In this document: one piece after another, positions 1 to 11,220 of the stretch
Layout: each line of letters starts with the position of its first letter
Position numbering within the stretch: position 1 is the stretch's first letter
Source: an uncultured Eubacteriales bacterium
Lineage (GTDB): Bacteria; Bacillota; Clostridia; Christensenellales; CAG-917
NCBI GenBank assembly: GCA_900550855.1
Contig: URTQ01000009.1
Location: 1-18,401 of the forward strand
Direction: 5' to 3'
Length of the DNA stretch: 18,401 nt
Made by a program: the position numbers and the translations under genes
The notes under the pieces: generated by a model
Seen by the model: the letters and a program-made list of their open reading frames with translations, nothing else
The model's database searches: none
Told to the model about the DNA's origin: nothing

Positions 1-35
1 ATCTTTTTTTAATAAACCGCCTTTTCATTTTAGAC

Positions 36-64
36 TTGAAATAACAAATTTCGGGTGTTATAAT
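36..64 (+). promoter_or_regulatory. Sigma-A-type promoter of the rpiB/V-ATPase operon
   Basis: TTGAAA at 36-41, a 17-base spacer and TATAAT at 59-64, with the extended -10 TG at 56-57. Transcription would begin near base 71, giving a short leader before rpiB. It is the only good promoter I see ahead of the ten-gene operon. The T-run at 4-10 may be the tail of a terminator of an upstream gene. Confidence 0.8.
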
Positions 65-97
65 ATAATATAAGTATATAATAATATGGTGATTGTT

Positions 98-544
98 ATG
101 ACAAAAGTTGCTGTCGGTTGCGATCACGGCGGATTCGTCCTCAAAGACGCCGTCGTTGACGAACTGAAAAAACTCGGCGCGGAAGTCGTTGATTTCGGTT
201 GTTTTTCAACCGAGTCGGTCGATTATCCCGAATACGGACTCAAAGTCGCAAACGCCGTCGCTCAACAAAGGTGCGATCTCGGCGTGGTTATGTGCGGCAC
301 GGGCATAGGCATTTCCATTGCCGCAAACAAGGTTAAGGGCATACGCTGCGCCGTTTGCACCAACACATTTATGGCGGAAATGACGAGAAGGCACAACAAC
401 GCCAACGTAATTGCGCTCGGCGGACGCGTCATCACTCAGGACGAGGCAAGAGAGATTGTCAAGGCTTGGTATACGGCGACGTACGAGGGCGGCAGACATC
501 AAAGACGTTTGGATATGATTTCCGACATCGAAAACGGACGGTGA
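98..544 (+). CDS. rpiB: Ribose-5-phosphate isomerase B
   Basis: A 148-residue enzyme of the RpiB/LacAB family that interconverts ribose 5-phosphate and ribulose 5-phosphate in the cytosolic pentose phosphate pathway. The N-terminal GCDHGG motif, the CGTGIGISIAANK loop and the RRHNNANVIALGGR segment are all present. I chose ATG 98 over the in-frame ATG at 86 because GGTGA (88-92) sits 5 bases before it, and because this start places the catalytic-type Cys at residue 66 and the active-site His at 99, the same numbers as in E. coli RpiB. Length matches the family (about 150). It is the first gene after the promoter and lies 3 bases before the V-ATPase genes, so it is probably co-transcribed with them. 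LacA/LacB-type galactose-6-phosphate isomerase is the alternative, but no lactose genes are nearby. Confidence 0.93.
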   Translation: MTKVAVGCDHGGFVLKDAVVDELKKLGAEVVDFGCFSTESVDYPEYGLKVANAVAQQRCDLGVVMCGTGIGISIAANKVKGIRCAVCTNTFMAEMTRRHNNANVIALGGRVITQDEAREIVKAWYTATYEGGRHQRRLDMISDIENGR

Positions 545-547
545 ACT

Positions 548-892
548 ATGATTGACGACGTTTTGAAAGAAATTAGAGAAGCCGAAGCGAGCGCGGACGA
601 AATCGTGCAAGAGGCGCAAAACAAGGCGAAGCAAATCGTACAGCAAGCCGAAATCGACGCCGAAAAGCAGAAAAAGGCAACCGTTTTGCAATGCCGCGAC
701 GACAGACGCGTCGCGCTTGACAAAGCAGAGAAGGAAGCGCAGAATAAGCGCGAGGAAATTCTCAAAAAAGGACAAAAATCCGCCGACGAACTCGTGAACA
801 ATCACAATCTCGTCGCAAGCGAAAAAGCAAACGAACTCGCCGCGTCGCTCGTGGGAAAATACTGCGGCACAAACGATACAATCGAAGAATAA
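548..892 (+). CDS. atpH: V/A-type ATPase peripheral stalk subunit G/H
   Basis: A 114-residue, almost wholly helical protein rich in Ala, Glu, Lys and Gln (many AEA, EAQNKAKQ and EKEAQNKREE stretches), as expected for the long coiled coil that pairs with subunit E to form the peripheral stalk holding the A3B3 head. Sequence of this type is low in complexity, so the assignment rests mainly on its place as first gene of the ATPase cluster, ahead of subunit I. That is the place of E. hirae ntpF, which is the stalk subunit in that species' naming. Archaeal equivalents are called AhaH. The ATG is 3 bases after the rpiB stop, with GGTGA (540-544) just upstream. A 19-base gap separates it from subunit I. 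Confidence 0.8.
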   Translation: MIDDVLKEIREAEASADEIVQEAQNKAKQIVQQAEIDAEKQKKATVLQCRDDRRVALDKAEKEAQNKREEILKKGQKSADELVNNHNLVASEKANELAASLVGKYCGTNDTIEE

Positions 893-902
893 GACTTTTT
901 GA

Positions 903-3469
<2,567 letters not shown>

Positions 3470-3478
3470 TAAAAACCT

Positions 3479-4054
3479 ATGAGCAAAGAAGCGATTGTTG
3501 AAAAAATCATATCCGACGCGCATCTCAAAGCCGACTCGATAGTCGCAGAGGCAAACGCCAAAGCGGACGAAATCATCGCAAAAGCGGCGGAAGAATGCAA
3601 GGAATATCTGTATTCGACAAAATCCGAAACGGACAGAATGGTGCTCGACGTCGACGCACGCTCGAAAACCGTTGCCGAACTCGACGCAAAGAAACTCACT
3701 CTCGCCGCAAAGACGAAAGTGCTTGACGTCGTGTACGAGCGCGTTCTCGAAAACGTGCGAAATCTCGACGAAAAGACTTATTCCGACCTTATTTTCGCAA
3801 TGCTCGACAACGCAAAAGACGGCGACGTTGTGACTATATCCCAAAGAGAAAAGGACATAGTCACAGAGGCTGCGCTTGCGGAATTTGCAAAAAAGAAGGG
3901 AATAAAACTCTCTCTTTCGGACAAATTCGGCGATTTTGACGGCGGATTGATTTTGAGCGAGAACGGCGTTGACAAAAACTTCACTTTCGAAGTCGAAGTC
4001 GCCCTTCTCAAAGAACAAACGGAAGCAAAGACGGCAAAGGAAATTTTCGGCTGA
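3479..4054 (+). CDS. ntpE: V/A-type ATPase peripheral stalk subunit E
   Basis: A 191-residue subunit that pairs with the G/H coiled coil to link the catalytic head to subunit I. Residues 1 to about 90 are a long charged helix (HLKADSIVAEANAKADEIIAKAAEE). The rest is a mixed alpha/beta C-terminal domain containing the family-like FGDFDGGLILSENG turn, near residues 150-165, found in E subunits. Length is typical (about 190-200). There is no clear Shine-Dalgarno sequence in front of ATG 3479, which follows the ntpK stop after 9 bases, so translation is probably coupled to ntpK. The next gene starts 1 base after its stop. Confidence 0.92.
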   Translation: MSKEAIVEKIISDAHLKADSIVAEANAKADEIIAKAAEECKEYLYSTKSETDRMVLDVDARSKTVAELDAKKLTLAAKTKVLDVVYERVLENVRNLDEKTYSDLIFAMLDNAKDGDVVTISQREKDIVTEAALAEFAKKKGIKLSLSDKFGDFDGGLILSENGVDKNFTFEVEVALLKEQTEAKTAKEIFG

Positions 4055-4055
4055 T

Positions 4056-5018
4056 ATGTCATACAAATTTTTGTACCAAAACGCCCAGATAAAGAGCAGA
4101 GAAAGCAAACTTCTCACCGCGCAAGCGGTGCAGAGGCTTTTGGACGCTACCGACGCAAGGGAAGCGTCAAAGGCTCTTGCGGAACTCGGTTTCGGTACGG
4201 ACGGCGAAAATTTCGACGTCGTTTTCAAACGCGCGGAAGAAGAAAACATCGCGCTTTTGAAAGAGATGAACGAGGGCGGCGCACTCGACGCGTTTATCGT
4301 GGAAAGCGATTACGTCAACCTCAAAATTTTGCTCAAAGCGTACGTTTCGGGCGCAAAAGCGGAAAGTTTCGCCCCGAACGGACTTTTTGAGGTCGAAACG
4401 CTCAAAGAAGCAATCGAATCGGGCGAAATAAGCGCGCTTGCAAAGCAAATGCAGGATGTTATCCTTAAAACGCAGGAAGCACTCGCAAGCGGCGAAATCA
4501 AAGCGCACGCGCTCGACGTTGACGTCGACAAGGCGCAATTTGCCCACCAACTCGAACTTTGTAAAAAGAGCGGCAAGGTCGCAAAGGAATATTTTGAAAA
4601 AAGAATAAACTACCTCAATATATCTTCCTTTGAAAGAGCAAGACGGCTCGGACTCGACTTTGCGTTCTTTGCGGATTGCTTTATAGACGGCGGCACGATT
4701 CCGCTTTCCGCGTTTGAAGGACTTTGGGAACTTCACGGCGAAGGCTTCCTCAAACCTTTCAAGGAAACGGAATATTACGAGGACGTAAAGGCACTCGACG
4801 AGGGCGGAAAACTCGTCGTGTTCGAGGCAAAAACCGACGACGCGCTTTTGAAAGTTTGGAAGCGCGAAAAGGACGACTTGTACTCGATTGCGCCCATCGT
4901 CGCGTTCTATATGAGCAGAAAGACCGAAATTAAAATTGCAAAACTCATCGTGGCTGGCGTGAAAAATCACGTCGCGCCTCAAATAATCAAAGAAAGGATG
5001 CGTGAACTCTATGCGTGA
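4056..5018 (+). CDS. ntpC: V/A-type ATPase subunit C (d), rotor-axle socket
   Basis: A 320-residue, mostly helical cytoplasmic subunit that joins the central shaft (D and F) to the membrane K ring. I recognise it from its length, its opening MSYKFLYQNAQIKSRESKLL, the repeated helical bundle pattern with segments such as ESDYVNLKILLKAY and INYLNISSFERARRLGLDF, and its position between E and F. ATG 4056 is chosen because it lies 1 base after the ntpE stop, with AAGGAAA about 12 bases upstream. A longer in-frame reading starting inside ntpE is unlikely. Its last bases overlap the start of ntpF. Confidence 0.93.
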   Translation: MSYKFLYQNAQIKSRESKLLTAQAVQRLLDATDAREASKALAELGFGTDGENFDVVFKRAEEENIALLKEMNEGGALDAFIVESDYVNLKILLKAYVSGAKAESFAPNGLFEVETLKEAIESGEISALAKQMQDVILKTQEALASGEIKAHALDVDVDKAQFAHQLELCKKSGKVAKEYFEKRINYLNISSFERARRLGLDFAFFADCFIDGGTIPLSAFEGLWELHGEGFLKPFKETEYYEDVKALDEGGKLVVFEAKTDDALLKVWKREKDDLYSIAPIVAFYMSRKTEIKIAKLIVAGVKNHVAPQIIKERMRELYA

Positions 5019-5340
5019 CAATGCAATCGCGGTATGCGGCGACAAAGACAGCGTGCTTGCATTCAAGGCCATCGGTCTTGACGTTTTCCCCGTGGAAGAC
5101 GAGTATCAGGCAAGAGATACCATTCACGCGCTTGCGAGAAAATACGCAGTCATTTTCGTGACGGAAAAGGTTGCGACGCAAGCAGACGCGCTCATCAATC
5201 GCTATAAATCCCGTCCCTATCCCGTCATCGTGCCAATTCCGTCGGCGGAAGGCAATCGCGGCGTGGGGCTCGCAGGCATAAAAGCAAACGTCGAAAAGGC
5301 GATAGGCGCAGACATTTTATTCGACAAAGAGAACAAATAA
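5011..5340 (+). CDS. ntpF: V/A-type ATPase central stalk subunit F
   Basis: A 109-residue subunit of the rotating central shaft, bound to subunit D. The N-terminal fold signature [24 protein letters not shown] and the later [11 protein letters not shown] and YPVIVPIPS segments are characteristic of the family. This gene corresponds to E. hirae ntpG, which is named differently from most databases. ATG 5011 overlaps the end of ntpC by 8 bases. An in-frame GTG at 5002 would add three residues, and its distance from GGA (4996-4998) is too short. The overlap implies translational coupling with subunit C. Confidence 0.93.
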   Translation: MRDNAIAVCGDKDSVLAFKAIGLDVFPVEDEYQARDTIHALARKYAVIFVTEKVATQADALINRYKSRPYPVIVPIPSAEGNRGVGLAGIKANVEKAIGADILFDKENK

Positions 5341-5350
5341 GAGGACGAAA

Positions 5351-7114
5351 ATGGAAACTGGAAAAATCGTAAAAGTATCCGGACCGTTGATTGTTGCAGA
5401 GGGTATGTCCCAGTGCAAGATGTACGACGTGGTTCACGTTAGCGAAAAAAAACTTATCGGCGAAGTCATCGAACTTCGCGGCGACCGCGCGTCCATACAG
5501 GTTTATGAGGAAACGAGCGGATTAGGTCCGGGCGAAAACGTATATTCTACGGGCGCGCCCCTTTCCGTCGAACTCGCCCCCGGTCTTATCGAGGGCATTT
5601 ACGACGGTATTCAAAGACCGCTTGCCAAACTCAGAGATATTGCGGGCGACCGTATCGAAAGAGGCGTATACCTTCCTGCCGTCGACCACCAAAAGAAATG
5701 GGTGTTCGAGCCGAAAGCAACCGTCGGCGACGTCGTCGAATGCGGAAGCGTACTCGGCGTAGTGCAAGAAAACGTCCTCGTTGAGCATAAAATTATGGTT
5801 CCTTACGGCGTTAAAGGCACGGTTAAGGAAATCAAACAAGGCGAGTTCACCGTTGACGAAACCGTCGCCGTCGTTGAAACCGAAAAGGGCGACGTCAACG
5901 TGACTATGCTTCAAAAATGGCCCGTCAGAAAGGGCAGACCCTACAAAGAAAAACTTTCCCCGAAAGCACCGCTCGTTACGGGACAAAGAGTCATCGACAC
6001 GCTTTTCCCGATTGCAAAGGGCGGCGTTGCGGCAGTTCCCGGACCGTTCGGAAGCGGCAAAACCGTCGTTCAGCACCAACTTGCAAAGTGGGCGGACGCG
6101 GACATAATCGTATACGTCGGCTGCGGCGAGCGCGGCAACGAGATGACGGACGTTCTCAACGAGTTTCCGACTCTTATCGACCCAAAGAGCGGTCAACCGC
6201 TTATGAAGCGCACCGTGCTTATCGCAAACACGTCGGATATGCCAGTTGCGGCGCGCGAAGCGTCAATTTATACGGGTATCACCATTGCGGAATATTTCAG
6301 AGATATGGGCTATTCGGTCGCTATTATGGCGGATTCCACGTCTCGTTGGGCGGAAGCGCTCAGAGAAATGAGCGGACGTCTTGAAGAAATGCCCGGTGAA
6401 GAAGGCTATCCCGCATACCTCAGTTCTCGTCTTGCGGAATTTTACGAAAGAGCGGGTATCGTCAAGGTTTTGGGACAAGAAAACGTCGTCGGTTCGATTA
6501 CGGCAATCGGCGCTGTTTCGCCTCCCGGCGGCGACTTGTCAGAGCCCGTATCGCAAGCGACTTTGCGTATCGTCAAAGTGTTCTGGGGACTAAGTGCCTC
6601 GCTTGCGTACAAACGCCATTTCCCTGCGGTCGACTGGCTTACGAGTTATTCGCTTTACGCAGAACGTCTTGGCGAGTGGTACACCGACAACGTCGACGAA
6701 GAATGGATGAGATTGCGCGCAAAGTGTATGCGCATACTTCAAGAGGAAGCGCAACTCGACGAAATCGTAAGGCTCGTCGGTATGGACGCGCTCTCGCCCG
6801 AAAACAGACTCACTATGGAAACGGCAAAGTCCATAAGAGAGGACTATTTGCACCAAAACGCTTTCCACGAGGTCGACACGTTCTCGTCGTTGCGCAAGCA
6901 AGAATATATGCTTCGCCTCATTCTCGAATTTGACGAACTTGCAAAGGACGCGCTCGAAAAGAACGTCGACATCGAGGATATTCTCGAACTCGGCGTAAGA
7001 GAGCAAATCGGCAGAGCGAAGTATATTCCCGAAAGCGAAATGTCGAAATTCGACGAAATTCTTGCCGAAATCAAGAGCGAAATGCGCGCTCTCACCGACG
7101 AAGGAGGCATTTGA
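5351..7114 (+). CDS. ntpA: V/A-type ATPase catalytic subunit A
   Basis: The 587-residue nucleotide-hydrolysing subunit; three copies alternate with B in the head. The P-loop GPFGSGKT is at residues 231-238 (Lys237), followed by the catalytic [11 protein letters not shown] loop and the Walker B region [10 protein letters not shown] around Asp328. Between residues about 110 and 180 is the extra non-homologous domain that distinguishes A/V-type A subunits from F-type beta. Length is close to E. hirae NtpA (593). GAGG at 5341-5344 precedes ATG 5351. The stop TGA overlaps the ATG of ntpB in the sequence TGATG. Confidence 0.97.
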   Translation: METGKIVKVSGPLIVAEGMSQCKMYDVVHVSEKKLIGEVIELRGDRASIQVYEETSGLGPGENVYSTGAPLSVELAPGLIEGIYDGIQRPLAKLRDIAGDRIERGVYLPAVDHQKKWVFEPKATVGDVVECGSVLGVVQENVLVEHKIMVPYGVKGTVKEIKQGEFTVDETVAVVETEKGDVNVTMLQKWPVRKGRPYKEKLSPKAPLVTGQRVIDTLFPIAKGGVAAVPGPFGSGKTVVQHQLAKWADADIIVYVGCGERGNEMTDVLNEFPTLIDPKSGQPLMKRTVLIANTSDMPVAAREASIYTGITIAEYFRDMGYSVAIMADSTSRWAEALREMSGRLEEMPGEEGYPAYLSSRLAEFYERAGIVKVLGQENVVGSITAIGAVSPPGGDLSEPVSQATLRIVKVFWGLSASLAYKRHFPAVDWLTSYSLYAERLGEWYTDNVDEEWMRLRAKCMRILQEEAQLDEIVRLVGMDALSPENRLTMETAKSIREDYLHQNAFHEVDTFSSLRKQEYMLRLILEFDELAKDALEKNVDIEDILELGVREQIGRAKYIPESEMSKFDEILAEIKSEMRALTDEGGI

Positions 7115-8502
7115 TGTTAAAAGAATACAACACCATAAGAGAGATTGTCGGCCCGCTTATGCTCGTCGAGGGCGTTGAGGGCGTAAAATATAACGAACTT
7201 GTCGAAATCAGACAGGAAAACGGCGAAATCAGAAGCGGCAAGGTGCTTGAAATCAATCGCGACAAGGCACTCGTTCAGTTGTTCGAGGCTTCGCAAGGCA
7301 TCAAAATGGCTTCCGCAAAAGCGAGATTTTTGGGACACGGCATCGAACTCGGCGTAAGCGAAGATATGCTAGGCAGAGTTTTCGACGGTATGGGCAGACC
7401 CCGCGACGGCGGCGCACCCATAATTCCCGAAATGAAACTCGACATCAACGGTCAACCGATAAACCCCGTCGCGCGCGACTATCCCAACGAGTTTATTCAA
7501 ACGGGTATCAGCGCAATCGACGGTTTGAACACGCTCGTCAGAGGTCAAAAACTTCCCGTGTTCTCTATGTCGGGTATGCCTCACGCCGAACTTGCGGCGC
7601 AAATCGCAAGACAAGCCAAAGTTTTGGGCAGCGACGCAAAATTCGCGGTCGTGTTCGCGGCGGTCGGTATCACGTTCGAGGAAGCGGACTTCTTTATTAG
7701 CGATTTCAGAAAGACCGGCGCAATCGAGCGCGCGGTTATGTTCATAAACCTTGCAAACGACCCTGCGGTCGAGCGTATTTCCACGCCTCGTATGGCGTTG
7801 ACCGCGGCGGAATACCTTGCGTTTGAAAAGGATATGCACGTTTTGGTTATCACAACCGACATCACCAACTACGCAGAGGCACTGCGCGAAGTTTCGGCGG
7901 CAAGAAAGGAAGTCCCCGGCAGACGCGGCTACCCCGGTTATATGTACACCGACCTTGCAAGTATGTACGAGCGTGCGGGCAGAATCGTGGGTAAGAAAGG
8001 CTCTATCACGCAGATTCCTATCCTCACGATGCCCGAGGACGACAAAACGCACCCCATTCCCGACCTTACGGGCTACATCACCGAAGGACAAATCATCATC
8101 TCGCGCGAATTGTACAAAAAAGGTATCGTTCCGCCCATCGACGTATTGCCGTCGCTCTCTCGTCTTAAAGACAAGGGCATAGGCAAGGGCAAAACGAGAG
8201 AAGACCACGCCGACACGATGAACCAACTTTTCAGCGCGTACGCGCAAGGCAAGGAAGCAAAGGAATTGAGTTCAATTCTCGGCGACGCGGCTTTGACCGA
8301 AACGGACAAGAAATACGCAAAATTCGCGGACGAGTTTGAAAAACAATACGTTTCGCAAGGCTTCGACGTCAATCGCGACATCGAAGAAACCCTCGACCTC
8401 GGCTGGAAACTTCTCAAAATCCTGCCCAAGAGCGAACTTAAACGTATCCGCGACGAGTATATCGAAAAATACCTCGAAAACGACGAGGAAGAAAACAAAT
8501 AA
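7114..8502 (+). CDS. ntpB: V/A-type ATPase regulatory subunit B
   Basis: A 462-residue non-catalytic head subunit. The site equivalent to the P-loop reads [14 protein letters not shown], with no GKT, as in all B subunits. The arginine finger that reaches into the neighbouring A subunit is in PSLSRL at Arg350, the same residue number as in E. hirae NtpB. ATG 7114 is chosen over an in-frame TTG at 7111 because AAGGAGG at 7101-7107 gives 6-base spacing and the ATG overlaps the ntpA stop. Its stop overlaps the start of ntpD by one base (TAATG). Confidence 0.97.
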   Translation: MLKEYNTIREIVGPLMLVEGVEGVKYNELVEIRQENGEIRSGKVLEINRDKALVQLFEASQGIKMASAKARFLGHGIELGVSEDMLGRVFDGMGRPRDGGAPIIPEMKLDINGQPINPVARDYPNEFIQTGISAIDGLNTLVRGQKLPVFSMSGMPHAELAAQIARQAKVLGSDAKFAVVFAAVGITFEEADFFISDFRKTGAIERAVMFINLANDPAVERISTPRMALTAAEYLAFEKDMHVLVITTDITNYAEALREVSAARKEVPGRRGYPGYMYTDLASMYERAGRIVGKKGSITQIPILTMPEDDKTHPIPDLTGYITEGQIIISRELYKKGIVPPIDVLPSLSRLKDKGIGKGKTREDHADTMNQLFSAYAQGKEAKELSSILGDAALTETDKKYAKFADEFEKQYVSQGFDVNRDIEETLDLGWKLLKILPKSELKRIRDEYIEKYLENDEEENK

Positions 8503-9143
8503 TGAGCAAACTCAACGTAAACCCCACAAGAATGGAATTAAGACGACTCAAAAATCGTCTTAAAACCGCAACGAGAGGACACAAACTCTTGAAGGATAAA
8601 TCTGACGAAATGATTCGCCAGTTTATGCTTTACGTTCGCGAAAACAAGAGATTGAGAGAAGAAGTCGAGGAAGAACTCGGCGATTCGCTCAAATCCTTTA
8701 TGCTCGCGCGTGCGGTTTCCAGCGACGCCGTGATTGAGGAAGCAATCGCAATGCCGTCGGCAAAGGTTACGCTCGAAACGTCCTCGAAAAACGTTATGAG
8801 CGTCAACGTGCCGGTTTTCACCGTCACGGAAGGGGAAAGCAAGGATTTGTATCCGTACTCGTTTGCGAGCGTGACGAGCGAACTCGACAGTTCAATATCC
8901 TCGCTCACAAAACTTCTGCCCAAACTCTTGAAACTTGCGGAAGTCGAAAAGACGTGCAATATGCTCGCCGACGAAATCGAAAAGAACAGAAGACGCGTCA
9001 ATGCGCTCGAATACGTTATGATTCCGCAACTCGAAGAAACCATAAAGTATATCGTTATGAAACTCGACGAGAACGAAAGAGGCGCGACGACGCGACTTAT
9101 GAAAGTCAAGTCTATGCTCGAACAAAGACAAGAAGAACAATAA
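8502..9143 (+). CDS. ntpD: V/A-type ATPase central shaft subunit D
   Basis: A 213-residue protein forming the coiled-coil axle inside A3B3, equivalent in role to F-type gamma. The opening [29 protein letters not shown] is diagnostic, and the C-terminal helix ([23 protein letters not shown]) completes the antiparallel pair of helices. Length matches E. hirae NtpD (about 210). It is the last ATPase gene. No ntpH or ntpJ (potassium transporter) homologue follows, unlike in E. hirae. Confidence 0.96.
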   Translation: MSKLNVNPTRMELRRLKNRLKTATRGHKLLKDKSDEMIRQFMLYVRENKRLREEVEEELGDSLKSFMLARAVSSDAVIEEAIAMPSAKVTLETSSKNVMSVNVPVFTVTEGESKDLYPYSFASVTSELDSSISSLTKLLPKLLKLAEVEKTCNMLADEIEKNRRRVNALEYVMIPQLEETIKYIVMKLDENERGATTRLMKVKSMLEQRQEEQ

Positions 9144-9152
9144 TTCGTCATT

Positions 9153-9182
9153 CCGCTTGCAGTTGCAGGCGGTTTGCATTTT
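9153..9182 (+). terminator. Weak intrinsic terminator after ntpD
   Basis: An 8-bp stem, CCGCTTGC (9153-9160) with GCAGGCGG (9165-9172), one G-U pair and loop AGTT, begins 9 bases after the ntpD stop. The tract after it (TTTGCATTTT) is broken, so termination may be partial, with read-through into the DUF3737 gene. Confidence 0.5.
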
Positions 9183-9190
9183 GGTATAAG
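9163..9190 (+). promoter_or_regulatory. Promoter of the DUF3737 gene
   Basis: TTGCAG (9163-9168), a 16-base spacer and TATAAG (9185-9190) with an extended -10 TG at 9182-9183. The -35 box lies inside the 3' arm of the preceding hairpin. The transcript would start near 9197, just before the AAGGAA ribosome site. Confidence 0.45.
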
Positions 9191-9215
9191 AACACTTTTA
9201 AGACAAGGAAAAAAT

Positions 9216-10079
9216 ATGGCATACGAAAATTGTGGTGTAGAAAACGAAACTTTCGACGAAGAACGCGCGTTTTACGGCGCGAGAAAAGTCAAAGTCAACA
9301 ACGTAAAAATAGACGGACCTGCCGACGGCGAAAGCGCGTTCAAAGAGTGCAGGAACGTAGAGTGCAAGGATTGCTTTTTCAATCTTCGCTATCCGTTTTG
9401 GCACGATCACAATTTGACTATTGCGGACAGCGAAATGACACGGTTGTGCCGCGCGTCGCTTTGGTATAGCGAGAACATCAACCTCAAAAACGTCAAAATG
9501 CACGGCATAAAGGCACTCAGAGAGTGCAAAAACGTCACGATTGAGGGTTGCGACATCGTTTCGCCCGAGTTCGGTTGGTCTACGCACGGTGTGAATATGT
9601 CAAATTCGCACGCCGAAAGCGAATATTTTATGATGCGCGCAACGTCAATTCACTTCAAAAACGTGGATTTCAAGGGCAAATACAGTTTTCAGTACATCAA
9701 GGACGCCGTGTTCGAGGATTGCAATTTCGACACGAAAGACGCGTTCTGGCACGCCGAAAACGTAACCGTCAAAAACTGCGTCGTCAAGGGCGAATATCTT
9801 GCGTGGTACTGCGATGTCGTGACGTTTGACCATTGCAAAATCATAGGCACGCAACCGCTTTGTTATTGCAAGAATCTCAAACTCATCGATTGCGAAATGA
9901 TAGATTGCGACTTTGCATTTGAAAGAAGCGACGTCGAAGCGACCATAACCACACCCGTCATAAGCGTAAAGAACGTAAAGGACGGTTACGTTATGCTTCC
10001 GTCCGTCGGCGAAATCATATGGGAAGGCGACGAGTTTAAGGGCGCGGTCGTGGTTCTCGACAAAAAAATTGACGATTGA
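9216..10079 (+). CDS. DUF3737 family right-handed beta-helix protein
   Basis: A 287-residue protein of the DUF3737 family (by recollection of the family pattern). The function of the family is not known to me. The sequence is a string of about 20-residue coils with recurring aromatic and Cys positions: ECRNVECKDCFFNLRYPFWH, then SLWYSENINLKNVKMHG, KDAFWHAENVTVKNC and EYLAWYCDVVTFDHCKIIG. This is the pattern of a parallel beta-helix. The N-terminal ETFDEERAFYGARKVKVNN and DGPADGESAFKEC segments are typical of the family. There is no signal peptide or membrane helix, so it should be cytosolic. ATG 9216 follows AAGGAA with about 7-base spacing. It is monocistronic, between its own promoter and a strong terminator. 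Confidence 0.85.
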   Translation: MAYENCGVENETFDEERAFYGARKVKVNNVKIDGPADGESAFKECRNVECKDCFFNLRYPFWHDHNLTIADSEMTRLCRASLWYSENINLKNVKMHGIKALRECKNVTIEGCDIVSPEFGWSTHGVNMSNSHAESEYFMMRATSIHFKNVDFKGKYSFQYIKDAVFEDCNFDTKDAFWHAENVTVKNCVVKGEYLAWYCDVVTFDHCKIIGTQPLCYCKNLKLIDCEMIDCDFAFERSDVEATITTPVISVKNVKDGYVMLPSVGEIIWEGDEFKGAVVVLDKKIDD

Positions 10080-10126
10080 CGGACAAATCGATTTGAGAAA
10101 ATCTTTTTGTCCGTTTATTTTTTTTT
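10079..10126 (+). terminator. Intrinsic terminator of the DUF3737 gene
   Basis: The outer stem ACGGACAAA (10079-10087) pairs with TTTGTCCGT (10106-10114). An inner stem GATTT/AAATC (10090-10103) has a GAGA loop. A long T-rich tract follows to 10126. The hairpin begins on the last base of the stop codon. Confidence 0.88.
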
Positions 10127-10137
10127 GCAAAAAGTTT

Positions 10138-10166
10138 GTAACCTTTTTCGAAGTCGGGTGTCTTAT
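10138..10166 (+). promoter_or_regulatory. Probable ECF sigma factor promoter
   Basis: GTAACC (10138-10143) followed, 16 bases later, by GTCT (10160-10163) and TTATAA. The AAC-containing -35 box and GTC-containing -10 box with 16-base spacing are the usual form of ECF promoters. No good housekeeping -35 exists at the right distance from TATAAG (10164-10169). The same operon encodes an ECF sigma factor, so autoregulation is the natural reading. This is an inference from motif and context. Confidence 0.55.
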
Positions 10167-10195
10167 AAGTGAAAAAACCAAGGAGGCAACCCATT

Positions 10196-11215
10196 ATGAA
10201 GAAAAAAATGATACTCACTTTTGCAATAGTTGCAATCGTATGTTGCGCGGTGATATTCGCCGCTTGCGACCAACAAGAACAAAAAGAACAGGCAAGAAAC
10301 GCCGAGTTTACGCGAATCGCGCTTCAAACGGTGGGCGTTGGAAATCAAAACGTCGATTATGCCACCGTCACGCAAAAAGGCGAAGACAGTTTCGTGGTCG
10401 AAATCGAAATTAACGGCATAAAATACGACGTCACGATAGGCGCGGACAAAACCGTGAAATCCGTCAAAATAAACGACCGCCAAGTCGAAAAAGACCAAAT
10501 CCCCGACGCACCGTTTGAAAACAACGAGTACATCGGCAAAGAAGCGGCAAGAAACATTGCGCTTGCCGACGCGGGCGTTGAACTTAACGACGTCACGAAA
10601 CTTGAAATGGACTTCGACTTCGACGACGGAAAGTACCTCTACGAAGTAGAGTTCAAAGTCGGAACGACCAAATACGAATACGATATCGAGGCAAAAAGCG
10701 GCGAGATTCACAAAAAAGAAGTGAACGACAAAACCGAGTTTGAAAAAGCGCCCGAAGGCGTGGAATTCAAAGGCACGGACGCTGCAATCTCAATCGCGGT
10801 CGAAAACGCGCTCAGAGGCTTGCAAAACACCTCGCTTACGGCAAACGACGCAACTGTAAAGAAAGCGAAACTCGATTTTGAAAAAGGCTCGTACGTCTAT
10901 GAAATCGAATTTATACTCGACGGCGTGGAATACGACTACGAAATCAACGCCGTGACGGGCGCAATCATCAAGGTTGAAACCGACAAGAAAGAGCAAGTCG
11001 ATACGAATACTACGATTTCGCAAGACGAGGCAATCAGAATCGCAACCGCTCACGCAGGCGTGAGCAACCCCGCTCAAATCGAAGCAAAACTCGAAGTCGA
11101 ACACGGCGTAGTCGTTTGGGAAGTCGAGTTTAAGTCGGGCGGATACGAATACGAATACGAAATAAACGCAAAAACGGGTCAAATTCTTGACTACGACAAG
11201 GAAATAGACGACTGA
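10196..11215 (+). CDS. Lipoprotein with PepSY repeats
   Basis: A 339-residue exported lipoprotein. A Lys-rich start and hydrophobic stretch (residues 5-23) end in FAAC, making Cys24 the probable lipidation site. Three PepSY-type repeats follow a fourth, degenerate one: about 33-92 (degenerate), 111-176, 191-262 and 273-339. Each runs EAxxIA, then YEVEF, then YEIxAxTGxI. ATG 10196 follows AGGAGG (10181-10186) with 9-base spacing, so an in-frame GTG at 10169 is not used. PepSY domains are known as protease-propeptide-like modules and are often inhibitory or sensory. The gene lies 5 bases before an ECF sigma factor gene, behind a likely ECF promoter, so it is probably both a target and a modulator of that system. 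I infer this role; the fold call is firm. Confidence 0.85.
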   Translation: MKKKMILTFAIVAIVCCAVIFAACDQQEQKEQARNAEFTRIALQTVGVGNQNVDYATVTQKGEDSFVVEIEINGIKYDVTIGADKTVKSVKINDRQVEKDQIPDAPFENNEYIGKEAARNIALADAGVELNDVTKLEMDFDFDDGKYLYEVEFKVGTTKYEYDIEAKSGEIHKKEVNDKTEFEKAPEGVEFKGTDAAISIAVENALRGLQNTSLTANDATVKKAKLDFEKGSYVYEIEFILDGVEYDYEINAVTGAIIKVETDKKEQVDTNTTISQDEAIRIATAHAGVSNPAQIEAKLEVEHGVVVWEVEFKSGGYEYEYEINAKTGQILDYDKEIDD

Positions 11216-11220
11216 TTTTT

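Noticed and set aside
86..97. Upstream ATG of rpiB
   Set aside because: No ribosome site; the ATG at 98 has GGTGA 5 bases upstream and gives family-standard residue numbering.
7114..8502. Subunit B as a defective catalytic subunit because it lacks a P-loop
   Set aside because: Loss of the P-loop is normal for V/A-type B subunits, and the arginine finger Arg350 is intact.
10169..10195. GTG start adding nine residues to the PepSY lipoprotein
   Set aside because: AGGAGG at 10181-10186 is correctly spaced for ATG 10196, and the extra residues would spoil the signal peptide.
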